Counted from the first letter of the stretch, positions 44,501-53,351 are shown. The stretch is DNA of 64,000 bases from DDH964 sp963806685 (GCA_963806685.1 CAWDZB010000008.1:46259-110258), one strand, 5' to 3'. Notes: generated from the letters alone by a model not told the origin. A program made the numbers and translations.

Positions 44501-44709
44501 TCCGCGGAATACTTTCCAACTTTATCCGGATCTACCAACGGTTCATTTCTCCTCTTAAGGGACCGACCTGCCGCTTCTATCCCAGCTGTTCCAGTTATAC
44601 CCTGACCGCCGTAGAAAAATACGGCCCAATTCGCGGGCTCTGGCTCGGGGTGCGGCGTTTGTGCCGTTGTCATCCTTTTCATCCCGGAGGTTATGATCCC
44701 GTCCCGTGA
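44497..44709 (+). CDS. yidD: Membrane protein insertion efficiency factor YidD
   Basis: 70 aa. IRIYQRFISPLKGPTCRFYP, then CSSYTLTAVEKYGP and GLWLGVRRLCRCHPFHPGGYDPVP: all YidD hallmarks. An amphipathic inner-membrane-associated protein aiding YidC. ATGA overlap with rnpA, 36 bases before yidC. Confidence 0.95.
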   Translation: MIRGILSNFIRIYQRFISPLKGPTCRFYPSCSSYTLTAVEKYGPIRGLWLGVRRLCRCHPFHPGGYDPVP

Positions 44710-44745
44710 TCTAACCCTGCCATCCCTCCTCGAAGAGAGTTTTCC

Positions 44746-46374
44746 ATGGAAAATAAAAATACCATTATTGCCATAGTTCTCATGCTGCTGGTCTGGGTCG
44801 GTTTTTCCATGCTCTTTCCCCAGCACCATCCGCAGGTGGTAACCAATAGCCAAACGGATGTTTCCTCCCCTGCGGCTACCGCGTCGGTTTCACACATAGC
44901 AACGAATTCGGCATCTCCGATTCCGGTTGTTGCGGCGCAAGCGCAGGAGATCAAAATTCCCGGCGGTGATGCCCAAAAACAACGGGATATTGTTGTCGAT
45001 ACCCCTCTTTTTCAGGCTACCTTTTCCAACCTCGGTGGCGAGCTGAAGGGGCTTTTTCTCAAACAGTACCGGGAATCCGCCGATCCCACTTCACCCCACG
45101 TGGCACTGGTTGATGCCAAGAGAGGGAATGGTTCCCTCCTTACCAGTGGTAGCGAGGCATTCGGTCTTTATCCGAATGCCGTCTACCGCTGCGATGCACC
45201 CGATGCCCTTGCCGTGGAAAAAGGCGCCAAGGAACAGCTGCGATTCATAGCCAGGGCACCTTCCGGCGCTTTGATCGAAAAAACATATACATTCCGGGGA
45301 GATAGCTATGGATTTGACCTGCAGGTGGAGGTCCATAACGATGGCGCTTCTCCGCTGCGGGGGGATCTGGACCTGAGCCTGGTCAACTCCTGGGATCCGG
45401 ACCATCCAGGGGGTCGGTACGATTACATCGGACCTACCTCCCTGGTCGGGGAAAAGGTCCAGACTGCCAAAATCAAGGACCTGGAAAAGACACCCCAGGT
45501 TTTTGGCAAGGAAACCGTATGGTCCGGGTTTGAAAACAAATATTTCATGAACATCGGCGTCCCCTTGGATGGTGGCGGGGAGAAGGTCGTGGTGGAAAAG
45601 ACCGCTGCCGGGATTGAAAATCATCTGCAATCTCCCTACTTGACCCTTGAGCCCGGGGGGAGCCGGAGCTTTTCCTATCTCCTTTATTTCGGTCCCAGGG
45701 ACCTCGAAATTCTTAAAGGCCTCGACCATCAGCTCTCCAAGGCGATCGATTTCGGTTTCTTCTCCCTCATCGCCATCCCTTTGCTGCATGTCCTGAAGTT
45801 CTTTTATTCCTTTGTCGGTAATTACGGCATTGCCATCATTATGATTACCGTCATCATCAAACTCCTTTTCTGGCCCCTGACCCAGAAAAGCTACGCCTCA
45901 ATGAAGGGGATGCAGAAGCTGCAACCCGAAATGCAGAAAATTCGGGAGAAATACAAGAATGACAAGGAGCGGCTCAACCGGGAGATGATGGAACTGTACA
46001 AAACCCATCGGGTCAATCCTCTCGGCGGCTGCCTGCCGATGGTGGTTCAGATTCCGGTTTTCTTTGCTCTTTACAAGGTTCTGCTGAATTCCATCGAACT
46101 GCGGCACGCCCCTTTTGCCTTCTGGCTGACCGATCTTTCGGTCAAAGATCCCTACTACATCACCCCTCTGATCATGGGGGTGACGATGTTTGTTCAGCAA
46201 AAAATGACCCCCAGCTCCATGGATCCGAAGCAGGCCAAAATCTTCATGTTGATGCCGGTCGTCTTTACCTTTCTTTTTCTCAACTTTCCCTCGGGCCTGG
46301 TTATCTACTGGCTGGTCAACAATCTGCTGACCATTCTGCAGCAATACTTTATCAACCGGAAACCAGCCACTTGA
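44746..46374 (+). CDS. yidC: Membrane protein insertase YidC
   Basis: 542 aa, Gram-negative form. N-terminal helix (TIIAIVLMLLVWVGFSMLF), a large periplasmic P1 domain (about 55-330), then the insertase core: FYSFVGNYGIAIIMITVIIKLLFWPLT, the coiled cytoplasmic loop with MQKIREKYKNDKERLNREMM, and helices ending FLFLNFPSGLVIYWLVNNLLTILQQ (read in overlapping parts). It inserts proteins into the inner membrane with or without SecYEG. Its start has a good distance from yidD. Confidence 0.97.
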   Translation: MENKNTIIAIVLMLLVWVGFSMLFPQHHPQVVTNSQTDVSSPAATASVSHIATNSASPIPVVAAQAQEIKIPGGDAQKQRDIVVDTPLFQATFSNLGGELKGLFLKQYRESADPTSPHVALVDAKRGNGSLLTSGSEAFGLYPNAVYRCDAPDALAVEKGAKEQLRFIARAPSGALIEKTYTFRGDSYGFDLQVEVHNDGASPLRGDLDLSLVNSWDPDHPGGRYDYIGPTSLVGEKVQTAKIKDLEKTPQVFGKETVWSGFENKYFMNIGVPLDGGGEKVVVEKTAAGIENHLQSPYLTLEPGGSRSFSYLLYFGPRDLEILKGLDHQLSKAIDFGFFSLIAIPLLHVLKFFYSFVGNYGIAIIMITVIIKLLFWPLTQKSYASMKGMQKLQPEMQKIREKYKNDKERLNREMMELYKTHRVNPLGGCLPMVVQIPVFFALYKVLLNSIELRHAPFAFWLTDLSVKDPYYITPLIMGVTMFVQQKMTPSSMDPKQAKIFMLMPVVFTFLFLNFPSGLVIYWLVNNLLTILQQYFINRKPAT

Positions 46375-46483
46375 GTTGTTGCGCTCCAACGAGCCTCCCC
46401 ACCCCTCCCGAGGTGGCGGTTTTCCTTGCCGGTGGCTTACCACCGTCGGTAGATTACGGTTTCCGCAATTCACTTAGGGATCC

Positions 46484-47857
46484 ATGCTGAACCGGCGAAC
46501 AGATACCATCGTGGCACCGGCCACCCCCCCCGGCGAAGGGGGGGTGGCCATAGTCCGCATCTCCGGGGATTCTGCGGCTGCTCTGCTCTGGCGGTTTTTC
46601 CGCCCCTCCTCCCCGGTTGCTGAAATCCTCTCCCATCGGCTTTATCATGGGCTGATACAGGATAGCTCCGGGCACGCCCTCGACGAGGTAATGGCGGTGC
46701 TTATGCGCGCTCCGCGTTCCTTCACCCGAGAAGATGTTGCCGAAATTCACTGCCACGGTGGGCCCACCCTGGTTGCCCGCATTCTCGACCTGCTGATCGA
46801 TAGCGGGGCCCGCCTGGCAGAACCCGGGGAATTCACCCTGCGCGCCTTTCTGAATGGCCGGCTCGACCTGTCCCGGGCTGAGGCGGTCATTGATCTCATC
46901 CAGGCTCGCTCGGCGGCAGCCGGGAATCTTGCCTTCCGACAACTTGAGGGCGCCCTCTCGCAGGCGGTTTTCCGGCTGCGGGATGTCCTCCTGCCGATCC
47001 TGGCCGAAGTCGAGGCCTGGATCGATTTCCCAGAAGATGACCTTTCCCCTCCCTCCCTCGATCGGTTGATGTCGGGAGTCAGTACGGTTGTCGCCGGGAT
47101 CGACGGGATGCTTGCCGGTTTCCAAATTGGGCGGGCTCTGCGCGAGGGACTGGCGCTGTTGATCCTTGGCTCTCCCAACGCCGGGAAGAGTTCCCTTCTC
47201 AACGCCCTGCTCGGAGAAAATCGGGCGATCGTCACCGAAATTCCCGGGACCACTCGGGACACCATCGAAGAGCCCCTGGTCCTTGGCGGAATACCGCTTC
47301 GGATCGTCGATACCGCTGGTATTCGCACCTCCAACGACCCTGTTGAAACCGAGGGTGTTCGGCGGACCATAGGAAAAGTGGCGGGTGCCGACCTGATCCT
47401 GCTGGTTCTCGACGGTAGCCGGCTGCCCTCCCCCAGCGATGAGCAGGCCCTCGGGTTGTGCCAGGGCCGGCCGACGCTGCTGGTTGTCAACAAGGCTGAT
47501 CTTGGTTCCGTTCCCCTGGAAGGGGAATGGAACAGTCTTCCCGCCATTGATGTTTCCACCCACACCGGGCTCGGCCTCGACCGCCTGCGGGAAAAAATTC
47601 GGAAACAGGTCGGCGGGCCCGGATCTGGCGAGATGGGGGAGAGCGTTCTGGTTTCGGATCGCCGCCATCGGGAAGCCCTGGTCCAGTGCCGCAAGGCACT
47701 GGTTGGTTTTTTGGATGGAGCTGGTGGCGGACATGAACCCGAGTTCCTTGCCCTGGATCTGCGTGACGCCCTTGCCGCACTTGGGCAGATTACCGGGGAA
47801 ACCACCCCCGACCAAGTCCTGGAGATAATTTTTTCTCGATTCTGTATCGGGAAGTAG
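46484..47857 (+). CDS. mnmE: tRNA modification GTPase MnmE
   Basis: 457 aa. N-terminal folate-binding domain (DTIVAPATPPGEGGVAIVRISG), helical domain, and an inserted G domain: G1 GSPNAGKSSLL, G3 DTAGI, G4 NKAD. It ends FCIGK, the conserved C-x-G-K. With MnmG it adds the carboxymethylaminomethyl group to wobble U34. In many relatives jag lies between yidC and mnmE; here only 109 bases separate them, with no gene. Start ATG at 46484. Confidence 0.96.
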   Translation: MLNRRTDTIVAPATPPGEGGVAIVRISGDSAAALLWRFFRPSSPVAEILSHRLYHGLIQDSSGHALDEVMAVLMRAPRSFTREDVAEIHCHGGPTLVARILDLLIDSGARLAEPGEFTLRAFLNGRLDLSRAEAVIDLIQARSAAAGNLAFRQLEGALSQAVFRLRDVLLPILAEVEAWIDFPEDDLSPPSLDRLMSGVSTVVAGIDGMLAGFQIGRALREGLALLILGSPNAGKSSLLNALLGENRAIVTEIPGTTRDTIEEPLVLGGIPLRIVDTAGIRTSNDPVETEGVRRTIGKVAGADLILLVLDGSRLPSPSDEQALGLCQGRPTLLVVNKADLGSVPLEGEWNSLPAIDVSTHTGLGLDRLREKIRKQVGGPGSGEMGESVLVSDRRHREALVQCRKALVGFLDGAGGGHEPEFLALDLRDALAALGQITGETTPDQVLEIIFSRFCIGK

Positions 47858-47862
47858 GAGGA

Positions 47863-47878
47863 TGTTTCACGTGAAACA
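47863..47878. promoter_or_regulatory. parS centromere site
   Basis: TGTTTCACGTGAAACA, a perfect 16-bp palindrome identical to the ParB-binding consensus. It lies between mnmE and mnmG, about 3.6 kb from parB and 4-5.5 kb from the origin spacers. Confidence 0.95.
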
Positions 47879-47920
47879 AATGCCGCCGCCCGGGACGGGC
47901 CGAGAAGGGTTGGGGTAGGA

Positions 47921-49789
47921 GTGAATTTGGTTTCGACCTTCGGAAGGGATTATCGGGTTATCGTGGTCGGTGCCGGACACGCCGGCTGCGAAGCTGCTCT
48001 GGCCGCGGCGCGGATGGGGTGTCGCACCCTGCTCTTGAACTTGAGTCTCGACGCGGTGGCGCAGATGTCATGCAACCCGGCGATTGGCGGCCTGGCCAAG
48101 GGGCACCTGGTGCGGGAGATCGATGCCCTGGGTGGCGAGATGGCGCGGGTTATCGATGCCACGGGGATCCAGTTTCGGACCCTGAACACCCGCAAGGGGC
48201 CGGCGGTCAGGGCTTCGCGGGCCCAGGCCGACCGGCATCGCTACGCCGCACAGATGAAGGCAGTGGTCGAGGCCCAGGAGCTGCTCGACCTGAAGCAGGG
48301 TGCCGTGGTGCGATTGCTGGTCGAGGCCGGGCGGGTTGTTGGTGTGGAAACCCGGGAGGGGATCATCTTTCGGGGGGAAACGGTGGTGTTGACCACTGGA
48401 ACCTTCATGCGTGGTCTGATTCATGTCGGGCTGAGCCACTATCCGGGGGGGCGGGCCGGGGAACCCCCTGCCGAGGGGTTGTCGGATGATTTGCGCAGCT
48501 TGGGTCTGACGGTTGGGCGATTGAAGACCGGAACCCCGGCTCGTCTCGACCGCCGGTCGATTGATTTCTCTTCGCTGGAGGCCCAGGCCGGCGACGACCC
48601 TCCCCGCCCCTTTTCGGTTGATACCGAGCGGATCCCTCTTCCTCAGGTGCCCTGCCACATCACCTGGACCAATGAGCAAACCCATGACCTGATCCGTGGC
48701 GGCCTGGATCGTTCTCCCCTCTACAGCGGGATCATCGAGGGGGTTGGGCCCCGTTATTGCCCTTCGATCGAGGACAAGGTGGTGCGTTTTCCGGAGAAAA
48801 ACCGCCACCAGATCTTCCTCGAACCCGAAGGGCTGAACGCCGCCGAGATATACCCCAACGGGGTATCGACGTCGCTGCCGGCGGATGTACAGCAGGCGTT
48901 TCTCCGTACCCTGCCCGGACTGGAGCGGGTGGAAATCATGCGCCCGGGCTATGCCATCGAATATGATTTCGTCGATCCTGCCCAGCTTTGGCCCACCCTG
49001 GAGACCAAGGGAGTTGCCAATCTTTACCATGCCGGCCAGATCAATGGCACCTCGGGGTATGAAGAGGCGGCCGCCCAGGGGTTGCTGGCGGGGATCAATG
49101 CCGCCCTCCGGGTGCGTGGCGAGGAACCGCTGGTGATCGGCCGGGACCAGGGATACCTGGGGGTGCTGGTGGATGACCTGGTGACCCTTGGTACCCAGGA
49201 GCCTTACCGCATGTTCACCTCCCGGGCCGAATATCGGCTGTTGCTGCGCGAGGACAATGCCGCTCTGCGGCTGACCCCGATCGGTCGCCGCGTCGGCCTG
49301 GTGACCGATGCCCGCTGGCGGCGCTTCTGTGACCGCCAGGAGGCGTTGCGGGCGGGGCGAGCGCGTTTGCAGCAGCAGCGGATCGGCCCGGCTGATCAGG
49401 AGACTGCGCAGCGGCTCGGCCTGGAGGGGCTGCAGAATGCCCTCTCGCTGGAGGAGGTGCTGCGACGCCCGGATGTCCATCTTGGCGACCTGTTGTTTCT
49501 GGATGAGGAGCTTTCGGCGCTGGACGAGGGGCTGCAGGAACAGCTGGAAATCGAGGTCAAGTACGCCGGTTATATCCGCCGCCAGGTCGACCAGGTGGAG
49601 CGCTTTCGGCGGACGGAAGATCTGCCGATTCCGGAGGATTTCGTCTATCGCGGGCTGCCGGGCCTGTCGGCGGAGGTCCAGGAAAAGCTCGACGCGGTCC
49701 GGCCCGGAAATCTCGGCCAGGCGGCCAGGATTCCCGGGGTGACGCCGGCCGCGGTGGCGATCCTGGCTGTCCTGTTGCGCCGGAAATAA
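47921..49789 (+). CDS. mnmG: tRNA uridine-5-carboxymethylaminomethyl synthesis enzyme MnmG
   Basis: 622 aa. FAD-binding start VIVVGAGHAGCEAALAAARMG, GLAKGHLVREIDALGG, RASRAQADRHRY, GRLKTGTPARLD and GTSGYEEAAAQGL. Acts with MnmE on wobble uridines. GTG start at 47921 with GGGGTAGGA right before it; no ATG is better. Followed closely by rsmG, making an mnmG-rsmG pair. Confidence 0.96.
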   Translation: MNLVSTFGRDYRVIVVGAGHAGCEAALAAARMGCRTLLLNLSLDAVAQMSCNPAIGGLAKGHLVREIDALGGEMARVIDATGIQFRTLNTRKGPAVRASRAQADRHRYAAQMKAVVEAQELLDLKQGAVVRLLVEAGRVVGVETREGIIFRGETVVLTTGTFMRGLIHVGLSHYPGGRAGEPPAEGLSDDLRSLGLTVGRLKTGTPARLDRRSIDFSSLEAQAGDDPPRPFSVDTERIPLPQVPCHITWTNEQTHDLIRGGLDRSPLYSGIIEGVGPRYCPSIEDKVVRFPEKNRHQIFLEPEGLNAAEIYPNGVSTSLPADVQQAFLRTLPGLERVEIMRPGYAIEYDFVDPAQLWPTLETKGVANLYHAGQINGTSGYEEAAAQGLLAGINAALRVRGEEPLVIGRDQGYLGVLVDDLVTLGTQEPYRMFTSRAEYRLLLREDNAALRLTPIGRRVGLVTDARWRRFCDRQEALRAGRARLQQQRIGPADQETAQRLGLEGLQNALSLEEVLRRPDVHLGDLLFLDEELSALDEGLQEQLEIEVKYAGYIRRQVDQVERFRRTEDLPIPEDFVYRGLPGLSAEVQEKLDAVRPGNLGQAARIPGVTPAAVAILAVLLRRK

Positions 49790-49792
49790 TCC

Positions 49793-50446
49793 ATGGAAGA
49801 CCAACGGCTGCTGAATCGGTCCCTGGCCCTGCTGGGCATCGTCCTGCCGGAAACGGTTTGCCGCGACCTGCTGCGCCTGCGGGATGAACTGCTGCGCTGG
49901 AATGCCAGGGTCAACCTGACGGCGATTACCGATCCCCGGGAGGCGCTGGAGAAGCACCTGGTCGATTCCCTCACCGTTCTGGATGAAATCGACCCGGCAG
50001 GGCACCTCCTCGACCTCGGATCCGGCGGAGGTTTTCCAGGGTTGCCGCTGCGATTGGCCTGTCCCGACCTGCGGATCCTGTCGGTCGATGCCGTGGCGAA
50101 GAAGATCGCTTTCCAGCGCCACGTGGTCCGGCTCCTTGGCCTGGACGGATTTACCCCCTGGCATGGCCGCGCCGAACGCCTACCGGCCGACGAGGATTTT
50201 GCCGGCGGCTTCGATCGGGTGGTTTCCAGGGCCCTTGCCTCGCTGGAACAGTTCGCCCGCCTGGCCCTCCCCAGTCTGGCGCCGGGAGGGCGGATGGTTG
50301 CCATGAAGGGTCCTGAGGGCCCGACCGAGCTCGCCGCCGCGATGCCGACCCTGAACCGCCTCGGATTGACCTGCCTCGGCTGTCGTCAATTGCTGTTGCC
50401 TGAAAGCGGTGCCGGACGCACCATTATCACCCTGGCCCGTATCTGA
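49793..50446 (+). CDS. rsmG: 16S rRNA (guanine-N7) methyltransferase RsmG
   Basis: 217 aa. WNARVNLTAITDPREALEKHLVDSL then the SAM-binding LLDLGSGGGFPGLPLRL, and VVSRALASLEQFA. Methylates G527 of 16S rRNA. Starts three bases after mnmG. A long imperfect hairpin overlaps its end. Confidence 0.96.
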   Translation: MEDQRLLNRSLALLGIVLPETVCRDLLRLRDELLRWNARVNLTAITDPREALEKHLVDSLTVLDEIDPAGHLLDLGSGGGFPGLPLRLACPDLRILSVDAVAKKIAFQRHVVRLLGLDGFTPWHGRAERLPADEDFAGGFDRVVSRALASLEQFARLALPSLAPGGRMVAMKGPEGPTELAAAMPTLNRLGLTCLGCRQLLLPESGAGRTIITLARI

Positions 50447-50525
50447 ATACAAGATATGGGGGCCACAGACCCTTCCTTCCCCAAATTCTCCTACCTGGCC
50501 AGGTTTGCCACTTCCAGAAGCCTTT

Positions 50526-50553
50526 TTGCTTTGCGGGTACGGGGCTTTATGAT
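50526..50553 (+). promoter_or_regulatory. Possible parAB promoter
   Basis: TTGCTT, 16 bases, TATGAT in the 238-base gap before parA. The -10 matches well, the -35 moderately. Confidence 0.4.
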
Positions 50554-50684
50554 AACCTTGTGCCCCGTTGCCGGCCCAGCTGCGCTGCGGGGGACGCTCG
50601 GTTCCCAGGGCCGATTGAGCCAGGTGGTGTTCCCCTCGGGCGCTCTGCCCGGTGACGATTCCATGTTATGGGAGAGGTGAAGCG

Positions 50685-51458
50685 GTGGGTCAAGTCTTAG
50701 CCGTTGCCAACCAGAAGGGGGGCGTGGGAAAAACCACGACGGCCGTCAACCTTGCTGCCTCGCTGGCGGCAGCCGAAAAGCGCACCCTGCTGATAGACAT
50801 GGATCCCCAGGCCAATGCCTGCAGCGGATTGGGGATCGATAAGCAGACCCAGGAGCTGACGGTCTACAATACCCTGCTCGGCGAGGTCTCCGCCCGCGAT
50901 GCGCTGGTTCACAGCAATCTCCCCTGCCTGGACATTCTCCCTTCCAACACAGATCTGATCGGAGCCGAAATCGAGCTGGTCAGCGCCTTTGCGCGGGAGC
51001 AGAAACTCAAGGGGGTTCTGGAGGAAGTCCGCGATGATTATGATTACCTGATCATCGATTGCCCTCCATCCCTCGGCCTGCTGACCGTCAATGCCCTGAC
51101 CGCCGCCGATGCGGTGCTGATCCCCCTGCAATGCGAGTTTTACGCCATGGAGGGGCTCAGCCAGCTGATGCAGACCATCCGCCTGATCCAGAAGGAACTA
51201 AACCCCCGGCTGCAGATGCGCGGCATTATCCTGACCATGTTCGACAGCCGTAACAACCTTTCCCACCAGGTCAGCGGCGAGATCCGCCGGCATTTCGCCG
51301 AACAGGTATTCAACACCGTAATCCCGCGTAATGTCAGGCTTTCCGAGGCGCCCAGCCACGGTTTGCCAGTCCTTCTCTATGACATCAGCTCCCGCGGGGC
51401 GATCGCTTACCTGGAGCTGGCCCGGGAAATCATCGAAACGGGGACGACATATGGCTAA
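50685..51458 (+). CDS. parA: Chromosome partitioning ATPase ParA (Soj)
   Basis: 257 aa. Deviant Walker A KGGVGKTTTAVNLAASLA at the N-terminus, Walker A' TLLIDMDPQANA, and LIIDCPPSLGLLTVNAL. Drives ParB-parS complexes apart. The GTG at 50685 has GGAGAGGTGAAGC before it; a longer frame from 50652 exists but is not like the family. Overlaps parB by eight bases. Confidence 0.96.
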   Translation: MGQVLAVANQKGGVGKTTTAVNLAASLAAAEKRTLLIDMDPQANACSGLGIDKQTQELTVYNTLLGEVSARDALVHSNLPCLDILPSNTDLIGAEIELVSAFAREQKLKGVLEEVRDDYDYLIIDCPPSLGLLTVNALTAADAVLIPLQCEFYAMEGLSQLMQTIRLIQKELNPRLQMRGIILTMFDSRNNLSHQVSGEIRRHFAEQVFNTVIPRNVRLSEAPSHGLPVLLYDISSRGAIAYLELAREIIETGTTYG

Positions 51459-52305
51459 ACGACCGGCGCTCGGCAAAGGCATCGGTGCCCTGCTCAATTC
51501 CGCCACCCAGGAAGGGGGGCGCAAGTACTTTCTCTGCCCGATTGAAGAGCTCAAGCCCCACGGCAAACAGCCGCGCAAGACCTTCAATGATGAAAAGATG
51601 GCGGAACTGGTCGCATCCATCCGCGAAAAGGGGGTAATCCAGCCGCTGGTGGTCCGGCGGGTGAGTGACCATTACCAGATCATTGCCGGCGAGCGCCGCT
51701 GGCGGGCGGCACAGAAGGCGGGGTTGCGCGACGTGCCGGTGGTCATCCAGGACGTCTCCGAGGACTGGGCCCTGGAAGTGGCCCTGATCGAGAATATCCA
51801 GCGGGAGGACCTCAACCCGATCGAGGAAGCAGCGGCCTACCGGAACCTGATGGAGAGCTTCGACCTTTCCCAGGAAGAGGTGGCCAAACGGGTCGGCAAG
51901 GACCGTTCGACGGTGGCCAACGCCTTGCGGCTGTTGCGGTTGCCGGAGATGGTCCGTGACGATGTCATGGCCGGCCGGTTGAGTATGGGGCATGCCCGGG
52001 CCCTGCTCTCCCTCGAAGAGGAGGAGGACCTGCTCGAGGCCCGCCAGCAGGTGATAAAGAAGCGTCTCTCGGTACGGGAGACGGAGGCCTTGGTCAAACG
52101 CATCAAGAGCATTGTTGCCGGCGGACGGAGCAAGCCCCGGGCCGGCGAGCCCGACCCGCAGTTGGTCCATCTGGCCGGGGAACTGAAACGCGCCCTGGGG
52201 ACCCAGGTCAAGATCGTCCCGCGGGGCCAGGGGGGGAAGATCGAGATCAGCTACTTCAATCCGGGAGACCTCGACCGGCTACTGGATATCCTGAATATTT
52301 CCTGA
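51451..52305 (+). CDS. parB: Chromosome partitioning protein ParB (Spo0J)
   Basis: 284 aa. N-terminal KRPALGKGIGALLN, the CTP-binding ParB domain with YQIIAGERRWRAAQKAG and ENIQREDLNPIEEAAAYR, a helix-turn-helix (SQEEVAKRVGKDRSTVANALRLL in parts), and a C-terminal dimerisation domain ending LDILNIS. It loads at the parS site at 47.87 kb. Confidence 0.96.
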   Translation: MAKRPALGKGIGALLNSATQEGGRKYFLCPIEELKPHGKQPRKTFNDEKMAELVASIREKGVIQPLVVRRVSDHYQIIAGERRWRAAQKAGLRDVPVVIQDVSEDWALEVALIENIQREDLNPIEEAAAYRNLMESFDLSQEEVAKRVGKDRSTVANALRLLRLPEMVRDDVMAGRLSMGHARALLSLEEEEDLLEARQQVIKKRLSVRETEALVKRIKSIVAGGRSKPRAGEPDPQLVHLAGELKRALGTQVKIVPRGQGGKIEISYFNPGDLDRLLDILNIS

Positions 52306-52330
52306 GGCAGTCAAGCGAGGAACCTGATCC

Positions 52331-52750
52331 ATGTTTGCCAGTAAAGGTAAGGGTGCTATGCGTAAAGAGTCTAGTGAGAAGAGTGAAATCAAGGCCTTCC
52401 TCGGTCCCGGCAGCCAGTTCGAAGGCAAGCTGCAGTTCAACGAGATCGTCCGCCTAGACGGCAGCTTCCGGGGAGAGATCAGTTCCCGGGATACCCTGAT
52501 TGTCGGTGAGACGGCCGATGTCCAGGCCGAAGTGACGGTGGGGACTTTGGTCATAAGCGGCCGCTTCAAAGGCAACGTCAAAGCCCTGCAGCGCGTCGAG
52601 TTGCGCTCTCCGGCCCAGGTCGAAGGCAATATTGAAGCTCCGGTCCTGGTCGTGGAGGAAGGGGTGCTTCTCAACTCCACTCTGACCATGAAGCGCGCCG
52701 AGGGCAGCAGTGATGCCGCCAAGGGGGCGAGCGGGGTGCTTAAGAAGTAA
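52331..52750 (+). CDS. Bactofilin (polymer-forming cytoskeletal protein)
   Basis: 139 aa. A short charged N-terminal tail, then a beta-helical DUF583 domain with short repeats: FEGKLQFNEIVRLDGSFRGEI, TLIVGETADVQAEVTVGTLVISG and VEGNIEAPVLVVEEGVLL (in parts). Forms filaments that position cell-wall or chromosome factors. In Myxococcus, bactofilins work with ParAB; the position 25 bases after parB is in line with this. Ends before a T-run hairpin. Confidence 0.92.
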   Translation: MFASKGKGAMRKESSEKSEIKAFLGPGSQFEGKLQFNEIVRLDGSFRGEISSRDTLIVGETADVQAEVTVGTLVISGRFKGNVKALQRVELRSPAQVEGNIEAPVLVVEEGVLLNSTLTMKRAEGSSDAAKGASGVLKK

Positions 52751-52804
52751 GCGCGCCTACCCCCCCCGAGACGCCGTCGCCGGCCGGTGACGGCGCAAAA
52801 GACC

Positions 52805-52834
52805 TTGACATCCATTGGGGTCGTGTGTTAGCTA
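52805..52834 (+). promoter_or_regulatory. Possible promoter of the ATP synthase operon
   Basis: TTGACA (perfect), 18 bases, TAGCTA (or 17 bases to TTAGCT). About 92 bases before atpF'. The T-run hairpin and the GntR-type palindrome follow it directly. Confidence 0.5.
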
Positions 52835-52844
52835 TCTCCTGCTT

Positions 52845-52867
52845 TACCCTCCCGAGGGTATTTTTTT
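52845..52867 (+). terminator. Short hairpin with T7 run before the atp operon
   Basis: 6-bp stem TACCCT/AGGGTA with a CCCG loop, then T7. It may end the bactofilin transcript. It starts about where the predicted atp transcript would begin. Confidence 0.6.
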
Positions 52868-52882
52868 AATCCCTCGGCGTGT

Positions 52883-52897
52883 TGTATACAGTATACC
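52883..52897. promoter_or_regulatory. GntR-type operator in the atp leader
   Basis: TGTATAC-A-GTATACC, a near-perfect inverted repeat 29 bases before the atpF' start. Fifteen bases (TTGTATACAGTATAC) equal the reverse complement of the site on the promoter of the GntR gene at 62847. Confidence 0.6.
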
Positions 52898-52925
52898 AAA
52901 GGCCGGTTTGACGAGAGGTGCCGCA

Positions 52926-53351
52926 GTGATCAAGCTTGATTGGACCATCTTCCTGCAATTCTTCAACTTCGTTGTGTTGATGTTGGTTTTGAACATCATC
53001 CTCTATCGGCCGCTGCGCGGCATTATCGCCAAGCGCCGGGAAACCGTCGACGGCGGCCATGCCCGGGCCCGGGAACTGGCCGGAGAGATCGACGCCAAGA
53101 TGGCGCGTTACCAGGAGCAGCTCCAGGCTGCCAAGCAGAAAGGGGCCGAGGAAAAGGCCCAGCTGCGGCAGCAGGCGGGCAAGCAGGAGGCCGAGGTCCT
53201 CGGTGTTGCCCACGAAGAGGCGGCGACCCAGCTGCAGGCGATCAAGAAGCAGGTCGCCACCGAAGCCGGGGTGGCGCGGGAGGCCTTGATGGCGGAAACC
53301 GATGCTCTGGCCGGAATGATCGCCGGCAAGGTTCTGGGGAGGGCGCTGTGA
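52926..53351 (+). CDS. atpF': ATP synthase subunit b'
   Basis: 141 aa. One membrane helix (IFLQFFNFVVLMLVLNIILY), then YRPLRGIIAKRRETVDGG and a long charged coiled coil. First of two b-type stator subunits, together with the next gene. The GTG at 52926 has GAGAGG seven bases before it; the frame upstream is non-homologous. Confidence 0.9.
   Translation: MIKLDWTIFLQFFNFVVLMLVLNIILYRPLRGIIAKRRETVDGGHARARELAGEIDAKMARYQEQLQAAKQKGAEEKAQLRQQAGKQEAEVLGVAHEEAATQLQAIKKQVATEAGVAREALMAETDALAGMIAGKVLGRAL

Noticed and set aside
50434..50464. Terminator at the end of rsmG
   Set aside because: Imperfect stem, no T-run, and it overlaps the coding end. Not listed as a feature.
52845..52867. Attenuator hairpin of the atp operon
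   Set aside because: The hairpin begins at the expected transcript start, so no leader sequence remains to make an attenuator. I list it as a terminator instead.
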